DNA of 64,000 nt from Anseranas semipalmata (taxonomy: Eukaryota; Chordata; Aves; Anseriformes; Anseranatidae): NCBI GenBank assembly GCA_013399115.1, contig VXAA01003849.1, positions 1,380,685 to 1,444,684 of the forward strand. The letters are read 5' to 3'. Below the pieces are notes generated by a model. That model worked only from the letters and a program-made list of their open reading frames with translations. It ran no database searches and had not been told where the DNA came from. Shown here in pieces: positions 21,701-33,280 of this stretch. A program made the position numbers and the translations under genes. Position 1 is the first letter of the stretch. Each line of letters begins with the position of its first letter.

Positions 21701-24700
21701 CAAACTGAGGGGGAAATGTGGCTTTTAGCTTCAGTAGTGTTTATCTGAAATAAAAGCCTAAAATACTCTTTATCAGGGAGTATAAATATATACAGGTTCT
21801 AAGGCACCTCTATGAAGAGAAACACTTCGGAATATAAATCATAAAAATCATAATTAATACACAGGTCATGAGTTTGTAGATTTCATTTTTATTCAGATAA
21901 GGAAAAATGTTTCTTGTTTGCAAGTCAGTAAGCATGTACATGCTAAAAAATTGTTTACCGTGTTTCAGAAACACAAACATAAGGGTAAATTAAGCTTGAT
22001 CAGCCAAGTCTGACTGTATCCTCTTTAATACGGCACGCTTGGCAACTCTAATCTTGAAGCTTGCAAGCCATAGAAAAAGCATAATTTTCAAACACCTTTG
22101 GGAGAGAAGATCCTTTCCTGGTAGCTAAGAAGTTTCTCTCTCTAGCTCAGAAAGAAAAATGTTCACATGCACCAGAAAGATCTTTATTTGAAGGCAAAAA
22201 TAGCGCCTCTCTGTCATGTGCTCTAATTAACTTGCTGTGATGTCGCTCTGGTGATGGACACAGAAATAGACATTTGCTTTCCTAAATCCTGAAGTAGAAA
22301 ATGAGGCATGAGTCAGGAGGATACAAGAGGGCAGAACTCATTTTCTTGTAATTACTTTTATTCAGGTTATATCATCCAGCAGATGTTCAAGTTTCATTTT
22401 GAGAAGTTGAATCCTCCTGAAATCCCAGCATGTCATTTTTGATGGGGCTTACTCTCTCCTCCTTTACACATATATAAGGTTTTTTATCTTAGAGCTGATA
22501 GGACAAGTAGACGCAGTGAACAATGTTCCTGTTCACTGCTGAAGGACATAATTGGCCACCAACTCTCTGCTAGTAAAATGGAGGAGGAGGAAATGCTCTG
22601 CAAAAAATGTTGTCAAATAATGAGAGTTCTCATTACTAAGCAAATAGCCAGAGAAGTGCTTAACCTTCTTTCAAGTTGGTGTACACATGTGCCAAGGCCT
22701 GCTTTTGGGAAGATCTGTGTGATTCGTAGCTGAATGGCAAGCTTCAGATGAGTCTACAGGCTCACTGCAATGCCTGTTGGCAGCTGAGGTGCAGGAAGCA
22801 TTGCTCACTGTGTCTCTAGAAGTGGATGGCAAAATTAAAGCTCCCCAGTGGCTATCTCTGCTTTTAAGTCTGCAAGGCTGATCTGGCTGAGGTTGGCCTT
22901 CCAGAGGTACAGTCCTGCTGAGCACCTGCTAGTCCTCTGGCCACCGGCACTGGCATCTGTGATAATGGATAGTCCCCACTCCTCTCTTTTAAAATGAGAA
23001 TAATATGACTCTGTTCTCCAGCAATATATGATAATAAAGACATAATGTCTTCTGAGCCATCACACACTTTCTGCTGCTGAGCCCCAGCTGTAAATGCTGC
23101 TGACAGTAGGTAGATGCAGCAAGGACACATCATCTTCTAGAGCAGGCAATAGATGGACTTGCTGAGGACTGCAAGAACTTGCTGCTTACAATATTTCCAT
23201 TCGTTTTCCTGCCTCCAGTTTTTCTTTCTGAGAAAGTGTAAGGAATTTTGGAGAAACATTACTTAGAAATCTCTGATTTTCAGTTCTTGTTTTGTTGTGT
23301 CCCAAGGTATTTACTGTTGGCAAATGACTAGACTTTCTCTAGGTGCTGGGGCCCTTATTTTTGACTACAAGGTCTGTAAGTGCTCTATAGGAGAGCACCT
23401 TTTTATATTTTGTGGATAGTTCTTTCTTGTGCCCTCTCTGAGCACAGGAGATTGGGCGACAAGCAACTGCTTGGCCTTGTAACTGCAGAAGTGACTCCTA
23501 TCTGCTTCACTTCTGAAGGAATACAGAGTGCCTGGGGCAGCATGACAAAGACGATGTAGAAAAAGCTAGAAGCATAGGTTAGTCCAAAAAAAAAAAAAAG
23601 GAAAAAAACTGAAAATAAGAACTGCTGGATAGAAGCCACTATATCTGCACTATTTTAAAGTTATTTAAAAGTCTATAAGGTCTCTGAAGCCTGTTTTGTA
23701 TGTAAGTTGAGGATGCCTTGACAACATAAATCAATATTTCAGTATTTAAAACATAGGAAATGAATTGTGTATAAAATGGAACTACCCAAATGAATTTTGA
23801 CAACAGTTCCTATATGCATTATTTATTTTTTATTGTTTTATTTTTTACAGATGTGGATGGTGACTGAGCCACTAACATAAACTTGTATCCAGATAGGTTT
23901 AAAACATGTATTATTGGCCTGGTTCGTAGTAATAATGTAGTTTAGTTATAAAACAGCTTTTGTTGCAAACAACTTTACAAGACTAAAATATATATCAAAC
24001 TACTGAATATATAAGGACCATTTTCATCCATACCTGAAACACTCTTACGTGGAGTGATTCATAGCTGATTCAGAACACATAAAACTCCTGCAAATATATT
24101 TAGGAAAGGAAGTGAAGGCTATTTTAAATTTATGGGGAGCTGGAATTAGAAAATGCCTACAACAGTGGAACTTAACACACAAAATCCTCTGAAGAAAGAG
24201 TACCATATCCTTAAATTTACAGACTGACCAGGGATTTAGTTTAATTTTCTATGTCCAAAGGATCATCTTTACCCACTATCACATGAATAGCCTGTTGTGC
24301 TTCTTGTTTCCAGCTTAACAGTGTCTTCACTGTCAATCAGCATTGCCAGATTATGTAGCACTTACATGTGTCCCCAAGGTCCCTTGCAACTTCCCTGATC
24401 AGTCTCTCTGCATCAAACGTACTCAATACTGCATTTAAACCCTTATACTTATTCTGTTTTAGGGCTTTCTTTTTTCATTCTTTGTTTAGGCATTTTTTTT
24501 CCTCTCCCCGCAAGCTCTATACATTTAAGATGCTTCTAAATGGATGCAAATGGCTCTTATTAGGAAAACAGAAAATCACTCCCGGAGAAAAAGCTATCCC
24601 CAGCATGTTTTAATGTTCAAATTAGAGTACCCTCCCCAGTGCTAAAATGGGGTTTATAATGGAAATGCTGACATCCTCAGCAGATTCTGTGTGCCTGTTG

Positions 24701-25611
24701 CTCTTTTGTCCTGCAAGTTATTAAAATCCAGCCTGGTTGCCTAAGAGACAGGGTAGCTACTTAGCAGATATTTAGCCATCAGTAAAAATTAATGTCCTAC
24801 AATGTATTTATTGGAAAAATACACTTAATTAAGTGCTCAAGTTATACAAGCCACCCACCAACTACAAGTGTGTTCTGGCAACAGAAGTATTGTTGTTACC
24901 GTGGTTCTGCTTCATGATGTTATTTTCTTAAGTAAATGCATTTTTCAGCCTAACAGTTCTGGCTACAGCATATTGATAAGATAACTGTTCTCTAAAGGGA
25001 GCCATAGTATTTTTAGTCTCCATTTCCAGCTACCAGTAGTTCATTAGTGACACTGTTGTGAGAGTGTTGATTCATTAAGAGTCTTTTCATTAACAGTCTG
25101 ACATTCATATGTAGAAGAAAAAGCCAGGAAAAGTAACAAGGCACTCAGCATTTTCTGCTGTTGCTCTGGTACTTTTATCTTTTCTAATGTCAACAGAAGA
25201 GCTGGAAGCTTTCAAGGCTGTCGGATTTAAGCTGAAACTGAACATGTACAATTTTGGGGAGAATTTGCACATTTAATGTGATTTCAGGGCCAAATCTGTA
25301 TTTTGCACATGTAAGAGGTCTAGTAGATGGCAAATGCATGGGAAAATCAGATGTGAAAGTTCTGTTCTTGAATTGCTTTCAATTGGAGCCGCATAGGCTA
25401 ACATGGAAACACAGGGGAAAATATGACTTTTCCTTTGTTATTTAAATAGGCTGTTGGCCATATTCCTAAACTTTATATGGCTTTGGATAGATTAGGAGCT
25501 TTCTGCTAAGCTATCAAATATGTCATGCTCGTGTAAACTCCTACCAAATATATAAATATGAATTTTTCATTGTTTATAATTGCCATTTAATTGTAGGACC
25601 AAATTCAATAG

Positions 25612-25790
25612 CTTAACATTTATATAGCACTTGATACTTTAAGCATTGAACAAATATTAACTAATTAATAAAAACATCTGAGCAGCCCTTTTGAGACTGT
25701 CAGATTCCAAAGAACTAAATTCCTCTTCTTAAAAAAAGGGACTGTTCAAGAAAACACACTGCAAGCTTTTAAATGGCAAATCCAAAATGA
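25612..25790 (-). mobile_element. MIR/MIR3-like CORE-SINE relic, antisense
   Basis: The plus strand reads 'acatttatatagcacttgat', then 'caaatattaactaattaat', then 'gcagcccttttgagact', then 'aaaaagggactgttcaagaa' and 'cacactgcaag'. This is the order expected for the complement of the 3' part of a MIR3/CORE-SINE: tttatatagcgctttacaaacattaactaattaa...cacccctgtgaggtagg...gaaactgaggcacagagaggtta...cacacagc. Divergence is high and the ends are approximate. Confidence 0.55.
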
Positions 25791-26213
25791 CACAGTGGGA
25801 CAGCATTTCGTGCCTGAAATCTGAGCAGAAAGCCTTTATTTTTCCATATTTTTTTTCCCAATCTTGTAAATAAATACGAGGTAATGACTTCTCTTAGGAA
25901 GCAGAGGGGAGGCAGGCCAGAGATGAGCTTGACATTGGCACTTACTTTGTTTTCAGCTGCATATAGTATTTCATTGGAATATAATATTACATTGACTTAT
26001 GTATTCATTCAATCATGAAATTCAACAGGACTTTTCAGTTCTGTCATCAAAAAAAGCAACAAGAGCAGCAAAGCAAACTGCATGTTTTCGACCTTTGCTC
26101 TCCTTGCTGAGAATTCGTCAAGCAAAATTGTGGCCTTTAAGTCCTTTATGAGTTATTTTGGCTTGAAAGGTCTGATTTAATGATGCAAAACTATGTGAAT
26201 ACCTCTGGCTTGC

Positions 26214-26275
26214 TAAAAATAAAAATAATAAAAAAAAACAATAACAAACAAACAAAACAGAATAAAACAAAACAT
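26214..26275. repeat. A-rich low complexity, (AAAC)n / (AAAT)n
   Basis: A-rich sequence with AAAT and AAAC tetramers over ~60 bases. There is no polyadenylation signal arrangement or target-site duplication visible to suggest a retroposed tail. Confidence 0.85.
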
Positions 26276-27879
26276 ATTGTTTGATAACTTAAAGCTACAC
26301 TGGCCCTTCGGTTTTCCTAGACTCAGGGCTTTTCATAACACACATGGTCACCAAGCTGTTCCTGCTGTATATTTTTATATTCAGCATTGTGTCTGTAGGA
26401 CAATCAGGACAAAGCAAATCTCTGCTGTAGGCATATTACAATTTAAGATGGACATGTTATAGAAGAAGATTAGAGTCAGCAAAGTGCAAAGACCGGCTAG
26501 GGAAGAAGGAGAAGCAACTGGGTTTTTCTTTTGAAACTTTTCTGCTTGGAAAATGTCATTTTGGGAAATAAAGATGCTCTTTTTTATACTTTCTTGCTTA
26601 AAATAGAAATATTAATTGCTATTAAATTTTCAGTTTTTGTTTATTTCTTTCCTTCTCATCTGGCGCTGGAGACACTATATTTTTAATCAGTTTACCATTT
26701 GGAGAACTAAGTAGGCTTTTTATGCACATTTCTCATGAAAAAAGAAAAAAAGAATATGGATCTTGTTTTGCCAAAGTTTTTTCTGTTTTCTAAAAAAATT
26801 TCTGAAGATGCTTTCCATTTTGTGAGTGGTGTCTGCCATAATTGCAAGACAGCAAGCATGGCATTGTAGCTGCTATATCACCTTAGGTTTATTTTATTTG
26901 GGGAGCAGTGTTAAAGATGAACGCTTTGGTATCCAAGAACCTCAGAAAGTTAATCCAAAAAGTAAATTGTAAAAAAGGAGTTGAGGAAATGAAAATGACA
27001 CTGACATAAGCAGCAGGAGTCTCAGAAATCCATCTGACAGTTTGATCTGTTGCCGTGTTGTCAAGATGTCTAATTAAAGTGCTATATATATAAAAGACAA
27101 TTTGAAAATGGTGAAAAAAATATTAAAGTTAATATAGATGTGATTTCACAAGAGATGTGCCATTTATTTTGTTTGACAGCCAGACACAATTGAATGAGAA
27201 TGAAAGCAGGAGTATAAGACTGCAGCATATTCATTACCTAAGTAGGATTTTGACAAAAGCAGCTTTCTGCAATTTCTGATCACAGCTCCCCTTCATATTG
27301 CTCAACCTGCTATATCAATATTTATACATTTTGGATAACCAGCCAATATCATACAGCTCGATCTACTTTTTTTGGTGCATATTCTCTTTCTAGGGAATTG
27401 TGTTTGAGCTTGTCAGTTCTATGAATATGACCTCAAGCATAAACTCTGGGGCCCATTATAGCAAGATTTGGCTGTTTTGACAGCCATCCTTGCATGGTGA
27501 AGACAACAGTTTAATATTATGAAATGAACAGAGATAAAAACCAAAAAACAAAAACAGAAACCCTTCAAATGAGACACCGTAGATGGGAGTGTCTGCAGCA
27601 GAAGGAAAATTAATAATCACTAAGTGTGAATTTACAAGGTCTGTTCCATTAATAAATTAAAATACTCTCAAGAGAAGATCCAGCAGATCTTAGCAGACTG
27701 GACAACAACTCTGGAGCAGAACCACAAATTATTAAAAAGTGTTTAAAAGTAGAGGAGCTTAGGATTGGCCATACATGATCAAACTGCTTATAGTGCTTTA
27801 AAACAAATAAATAAATAAGCAAGGGACCCTGAAATGAGAAATAATAAGCCATATCATCCATGGAGCAAACTTTTTCTTA

Positions 27880-27898
27880 ACGGTCATTGCATGACCGT
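27880..27898. repeat. Perfect 8-bp inverted repeat with 3-base loop
   Basis: ACGGTCAT-TGC-ATGACCGT is a perfect palindromic hairpin of 19 bases containing two CpG dinucleotides in an otherwise AT-rich region. It could be a dimeric transcription factor site or a chance palindrome. There is no U-run after it to make a terminator, and none would be expected in a vertebrate genome. Confidence 0.8.
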
Positions 27899-28408
27899 GC
27901 CCTGAACCTGCAGTTCCTAAATATTTAATAAATACCTAATTAATACATTAATAGAAATATGTGTTAGACCAATTCTAACATATACATAAATATTATACCC
28001 AAACATCCCATATGATTTTCAACATACTTAACATCAGAATGATGTGAGAGCCTAAAGGTTATTTTCAACAGCTATGTTGAAAAGCGGATTTTGTCTCTCT
28101 TGTGGCAGCCACTGGCAGGAGGTTTGCTGCCCTGGGGCTGGGTAAAATAAGCTCCCTTGCTTTTTGGGCTATGAGACACATCAACAGCCTTGTGTTGGTG
28201 GAGGAGAAAAGAGCAGGCTCCCACCCACTATTTTGCACCTTGTACTTCTACCATGATCTTTGTTTGCTAGAATCTCTTCAAAAAGTCTCATGTTTTTCAG
28301 ACAGGGTTTCCTATGACTCCCCTGTAAGGAATTTCACGTGTTATTGATGAGGACTGGATAATCTGCCCTTTTCTAGTACTTCTATCATTTTAGCAGAAAA
28401 CTGAGGTG

Positions 28409-28460
28409 TTCTGGGCTAGATTCTCAGCTGGCAGGACTCAATATCTGCCCCAGAGCTGGA
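28409..28460 (+). repeat. Relic of a common amniote repeat (short)
   Basis: 'ctgggctagattctcagctg' followed by 'gcaggactcaatatctgcccc' resembles the terminal part of an old palindromic sauropsid repeat that begins 'gggccagatcctcagctggtgtaaat'. Only the end motif is clear, so the call is tentative and no family name is given. Confidence 0.4.
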
Positions 28461-31400
28461 GTTAGTCTAGTTTGTCTCACCTTTTAGAAGGTTATTTGGT
28501 GATAGTTTTAGAAGATACTTAAGTTCTACCTCTTGGTGCATTTTATTTTCCCAGTTATTTTATTTTTGTTTGTTGAATTTACTTTATTTCTATTTTTTAA
28601 GTGTTTTTCTTTTGTTCTAAAATCCAGTCAACCTTTCCAATACAGGAAGATCCCTATATTCTCCACAGTACAATTTTAAAATGACATTATTTCAGTTAGA
28701 AAGTATGTTAATGGTTTTGATTTCTTTGATTTTCCCTATTGCTGTTGATAGCTGCAGCTGCAGTTTTTAATATACTTCTATTTTTGAAAATATTTTTTTA
28801 ATAAAAAATAGTTTAAACTCTCCCAGTCTCCTGTTCAAGGACTCTTACATTTTACATTTTTTATATCATTTTCCATTAGAAAACACCTCAAGCATTCAGC
28901 TCAGGGCACTGTATGGTACCCAAGCAGTGTAGAGAAGAAAGTCCCTGGGGACAATGCAATACAGTGAAGGGGTGTGTTTGGAGGAAGGGGTTGGTGTGGA
29001 GCAGTGCCACTGAAACGCATGGGCTTTCAGATGTTTTTTAAAAAAGAAAAAATAAGTGAACTCGCTGCCTGATAACCTGGTGGCTGTTGGAGCAGCGCTA
29101 TGCAAAGAGCAGCTGGTGAAACAGCAGGAGGTGGGGATGCAGGTGAAGGCAGCAGTACAGTTGGAGATGAGTTGGAATACAGGGAGATACCAGAACTGAA
29201 ACAATCAATGCAGATATTGATATTGGGGAAAATAAGAGGAAACTGAGGTTGATAAAGGCATTTTCCAGACAGGAAGATCGTATCAGGACAGGAGCAGGTA
29301 GTGTGCTACAAGTGTTACCACTGCCGCCAGCAGTTAGCGCTTTGTACAGTGCCCCGTGATGAAGGGCATCTCCTCCTTTTGCAGGAGGAGACACTGTGAC
29401 AGTGAGATCTGCTTGAAGGCTTCTTCCGGGCCAGCAGCATAAACCAGGCATATGACACTCTCCGAAAGCTGTCTGATGCCTTGGTTGCAAGGTCCCACTG
29501 CTCCAAGCAAAGTTGGGCAGATCCTGAGCCTGAGAGCTGGCCTTGGGGCAGAACACCAAGGAGACGTGTGTGGGGTTTTGGAGTTAGCCTGTGCTATGAG
29601 TTTTAATCATACTCCTGGTATGTGTGTTGTCCAGGGAGGAGAACAAGATGAAGAGCACACAGACCTGTTGGCTGACTGTAGCCATACACTTTCTGAATGG
29701 CATCATGTCCCAACTCACCTAACGCTGTCCCAGGCAGCTGCATTTGGACATTGCTACATAGTTTTAACTTAAAGAAGGAAGTGACAGAAAATGGAAGGGC
29801 AAAAAGGGAAAGATCCCAGGCAAAACAGACAAGGTTTTGCTTGCGGCTGAAGGGCAAAGATGATGTGCTAGGGAAAAACCCTGGAAAGGGGAGGGGAATG
29901 ATGATTAGATAGCCTAATACATTTTTTCTTCAGCATTTAATTTCCTTAGAAGTATATGCTGCTTTTTATGACAGTGACAGATAATGAAGAATTCAAAAGA
30001 TAATAAGCTCAGTATTCAGAGAAGATCCTAAGAAGTGGAATGTTACAGGTCTGTTTGGAAAGCTGAAATTCTCTGGTGATAGGAGATGGATGGGTTGGCT
30101 GGATGCCCCATGAGATTTTCCTCAGTCAATCTAAAATTAATTCCCCTTCATAATTAAAATACATTTCATATTTTTAGGAGCAGCTCTTTAAGTATTTTTT
30201 TTTCTACTCCTTTCTACTGTGTAGCAGAAAAAGGACGTTTTAATTGCTAGTTTGGCTGATTTAGGATGAACCCCCCCCAGGTTGTTCATGTCTGACTATC
30301 TTAGCTACTCATTTGATCTTGTACCCATTGTATAAGCTAGAATATATTTATCCCATGGGAAGTAGATGATGGACCAGGATTTTGAAATTCAGCCTCTCAT
30401 CCTTGGACCATTCTTCCTTCCCAGATGGCTGGAGTCCACACCTGTATCACAAGGTGTGTAGGAGCCACCCAATCTGCTTGGCCCATGTGGAGTCCTACAA
30501 GCAATGTTCACTCTTGAGGACCCTTGTGGCACAAAGGGCCTTGTGGAGTTTTCCAAAAGATGCCACGCTGCTTTATGCCTGATCTTCCCACAGTCACTGA
30601 TCGAATTCCCACTGGCTTCAGTTCAAGTGGTCAGGCCACTGTTGGAGCCCTCCGGAAAAACCTGAAGGTGAATGAATTTGTCATCCTGTTTTATTTTTTT
30701 TAGCATGCTTTGATGGAAACTTCCTCTGGGATAAACCCAAACCAGTTCACTCCTTCCTCCCTCCCAGTTTTCATTTTGGTAGTTTTACCAAGAATATCCC
30801 AATACTGACCCCAACACATGAGCCAGCTTCTGTTTCCATTAAAGGCGGTGGGAGTCCAGCATCAGGAACAGCAATAACAGCAGCATCTGACCCTAATTTA
30901 ACATAGTTGCAAACTGGAAGATGGAAATTCAATAATACATGTTGGCAGATTTCCTGGTGCTCTCAGACACTGGATCACTGCAATTCATCTGAATTCCAGT
31001 TTATCCTATAGGTATACAATGAGTCAATTAACCCTTTAAATAAATCAACTAACTTCAGAGCAATCACACAGCATCTGTTTCTGTATTTTATCAGTTACAT
31101 GATAAAAATCTTCCTCTTGTCCTTCTGTTTCCTATTGCATTCTGTGCTGTGGATAAATACAACCAGTCCCTGCCAAGTCGCAGTTGCAGAGACCTACTGC
31201 AGAAAATGGAACTAGAAAGATCTGGAGACATACATTGGGGGAAATCCTCTTTAATGCATTGCTTCAAATTGAATGCCTGCAGTGCTACATGGCAAATTTA
31301 AAGCTAAAATCCACACCTCATTAACAATGAATCCTGATGAGTAAGTTAAGTAGAAGAAACATCAATAATTTATGGTGATGAACTCAGCATTTTCTCTCTC

Positions 31401-33202
31401 TTTTTTTCTTTTTGTGTTACATCTGTCTTTGGAAGCCTGTAGTATGTTACAAATGAAGTGCCAGAGATGAGCTAGAAAGAAAAAAAGCTAGGAGCTTTTC
31501 CAGGGAGACAGAGAATAAATATAGAGCTCCATGAATGCAAACACACATACTTTGGACAGTTAAGAATTTTTAATCACACAGTGTTTTATCTTCTCGGAAC
31601 TTCCCAAATGGCAAAATATATCCCCAGGAAAAGCAATGACAGCAGACGAAAACCAAAGAGAACCAGAAAACTAAATTCAAATCAGAAAGCCTATTGCAAT
31701 TTAGTTCAGAATTACTAGTTCCTTGAATGATGAGAGAAAGGTAGTAGTCATGACTATGATCAATTTTACTCAAAGAAGGCTACCAATTTAACAGTGGTTA
31801 AATGTCTTACAAATATCTCAGCTGAAATAGAACAGAGTGAATGAACCAAATGATTAGATTTCAAAGTGTGAATGAGCTTGTGTCATTTTTAACAGAGTCT
31901 TTTGGTACATAGTCGCATTCTATGTTTGTGTTTGTCACTCTGTGTTATTTCTTCAGTTGCCTAGCATGGCTTTACCTTAGAGCTTTACCCTACAGTACTT
32001 CCCAGATCAGATATCCCATGTGTAACAGTAGGAGGGACTTTTTTTAGAAAGCCTGCTATATGTTGATGATCTCTTTTATCTAGCTCTATTACTGTTACCT
32101 CCCTTTGCACAAACACTTGGCAAATATAATTTCTGCTGGTGGAGGAAATTGAAGGTAGAGCCAGGTGTTCCTTTGAAGAAAATTTCTTTGTTTTCAAAGA
32201 CTATAAAAATTCTGCTACCTTGAATGCAATAATAATAAAAAAAGCTAATATCATAAAGCTTTAAATGAAGTAATTGCTTTGTTCAAAATCCCCTAACTCT
32301 TTCCATGATACTACACCTGTTCTTTTATTCAGAGTCATAGTATGGGAAACTTTCCTGATGTGGATCTCTCCTTTGCCTCCATTGTAGGTAGACATCAGTA
32401 TAAAACTGCATTAAAAACAAACCTCAGTCTGTCTTGCACTCAGTGTAATTTTCAGATGAGGCTTCCATTGTTTCAACAGTCACTGAGAAGAAATGTTGAG
32501 GCTCAGGATAGAGAACAGTTAGGGTTGTCCATGGTACAAGCAACGGTGAGTGCATGGCAGGTAGAGGGGAAGGTCTCAATACTAGAACCTTGTAGTTCTA
32601 GTAAATCCATGTTTTTCTAGTAGCCAGTAGAATTATGAACTTTTAGGCCCAGGCTTTTGTTGAAGGTTGATACCTCTCTTGAGTAACAGGATTTAGAGAC
32701 CAGGGGTGGAATATTTTTTTTTGTGAAAAATGCTCTCCTACTGATACCTAGGTGCTACTGTCCTGTATTGATTTATTTAAGAGTTTGCTCTGGGAAACAG
32801 TGATTACTTGGTTTCACAAATTTAGTTTCTGTGATGGAAGAAGGTGTATTCCATGGCCATATACATCTTAGAGTGTGTGTTTGTGAGATCCACACTGGTG
32901 CCTGTGGAAATGTGTTGCAAAGTCCTGCATTTACTCTTTGGGCATGATCGGGTTCCGTGTTTGTAGACATTTCTATCTGAGATGACTTTAACAAAGCTAG
33001 CATGCTCCTCTGAGGGGGGAGTTTGAGAATTTTTTCTTTAGAATAGGCCTTTCTTACAGTTAATTATATGTTTAAATCTTAGGTTAGGATGATAAGCAAA
33101 CTCTCTAGACTAATGTTCTTGCAGGGTTGTAGTCCTTGAGGTGGACATTTAGAGTGTTCTTTTTAGAACACATTGGAGGGAATTGAGAGTGTGTGGGTAC
33201 AT

Positions 33203-33280
33203 ATCTTTCTTTTCTTTTTTTTTCTTTCTTTTTTTTTGTTTGTTTTTTGTTGTTTGTTTGTTTTTCTTTTTTTTTTCCCT
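33203..33280. repeat. T-rich low-complexity tract, (TTTC)n / (TTTG)n
   Basis: About 78 bases of T-rich sequence interrupted by C (left half) and G (right half) in roughly tetrameric spacing. It is simple-sequence DNA with no coding meaning. Confidence 0.88.

Larger units (their letters stand above)
14506..25611. other. Gene-free unique stretch
   Basis: No gene is recognised over about 11 kb. GC-richer patches at 15.5-16.1 kb and 20.2-20.6 kb contain overlapping frames up to 138 codons in several phases, none with a domain. A CpG-rich islet lies at 18862-18982. Simple sequence includes AT-palindromic DNA at 16292-16321, T/G-rich sequence at 16461-16520, (AAT)n at 18677-18704 and an A run near 23586. 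Two segments look like possible conserved noncoding DNA by eye (about 17.0-17.1 kb and 22.2-22.27 kb), but this cannot be shown from one sequence. Confidence 0.5.

Noticed and set aside
29098..29559. 153-codon minus-strand frame with Cys/Leu/His-rich C-terminus
   Set aside because: The composition follows the local sequence, overlapping frames exist on both strands, and no family pattern is visible.
31130..31200. Possible antisense L2 3' UTR ('cattctgtgctgtggataaa ... cagtccctgccaag')
   Set aside because: Only two short words match the expected complement, and the part that should read 'agagcttacagtc' is absent.
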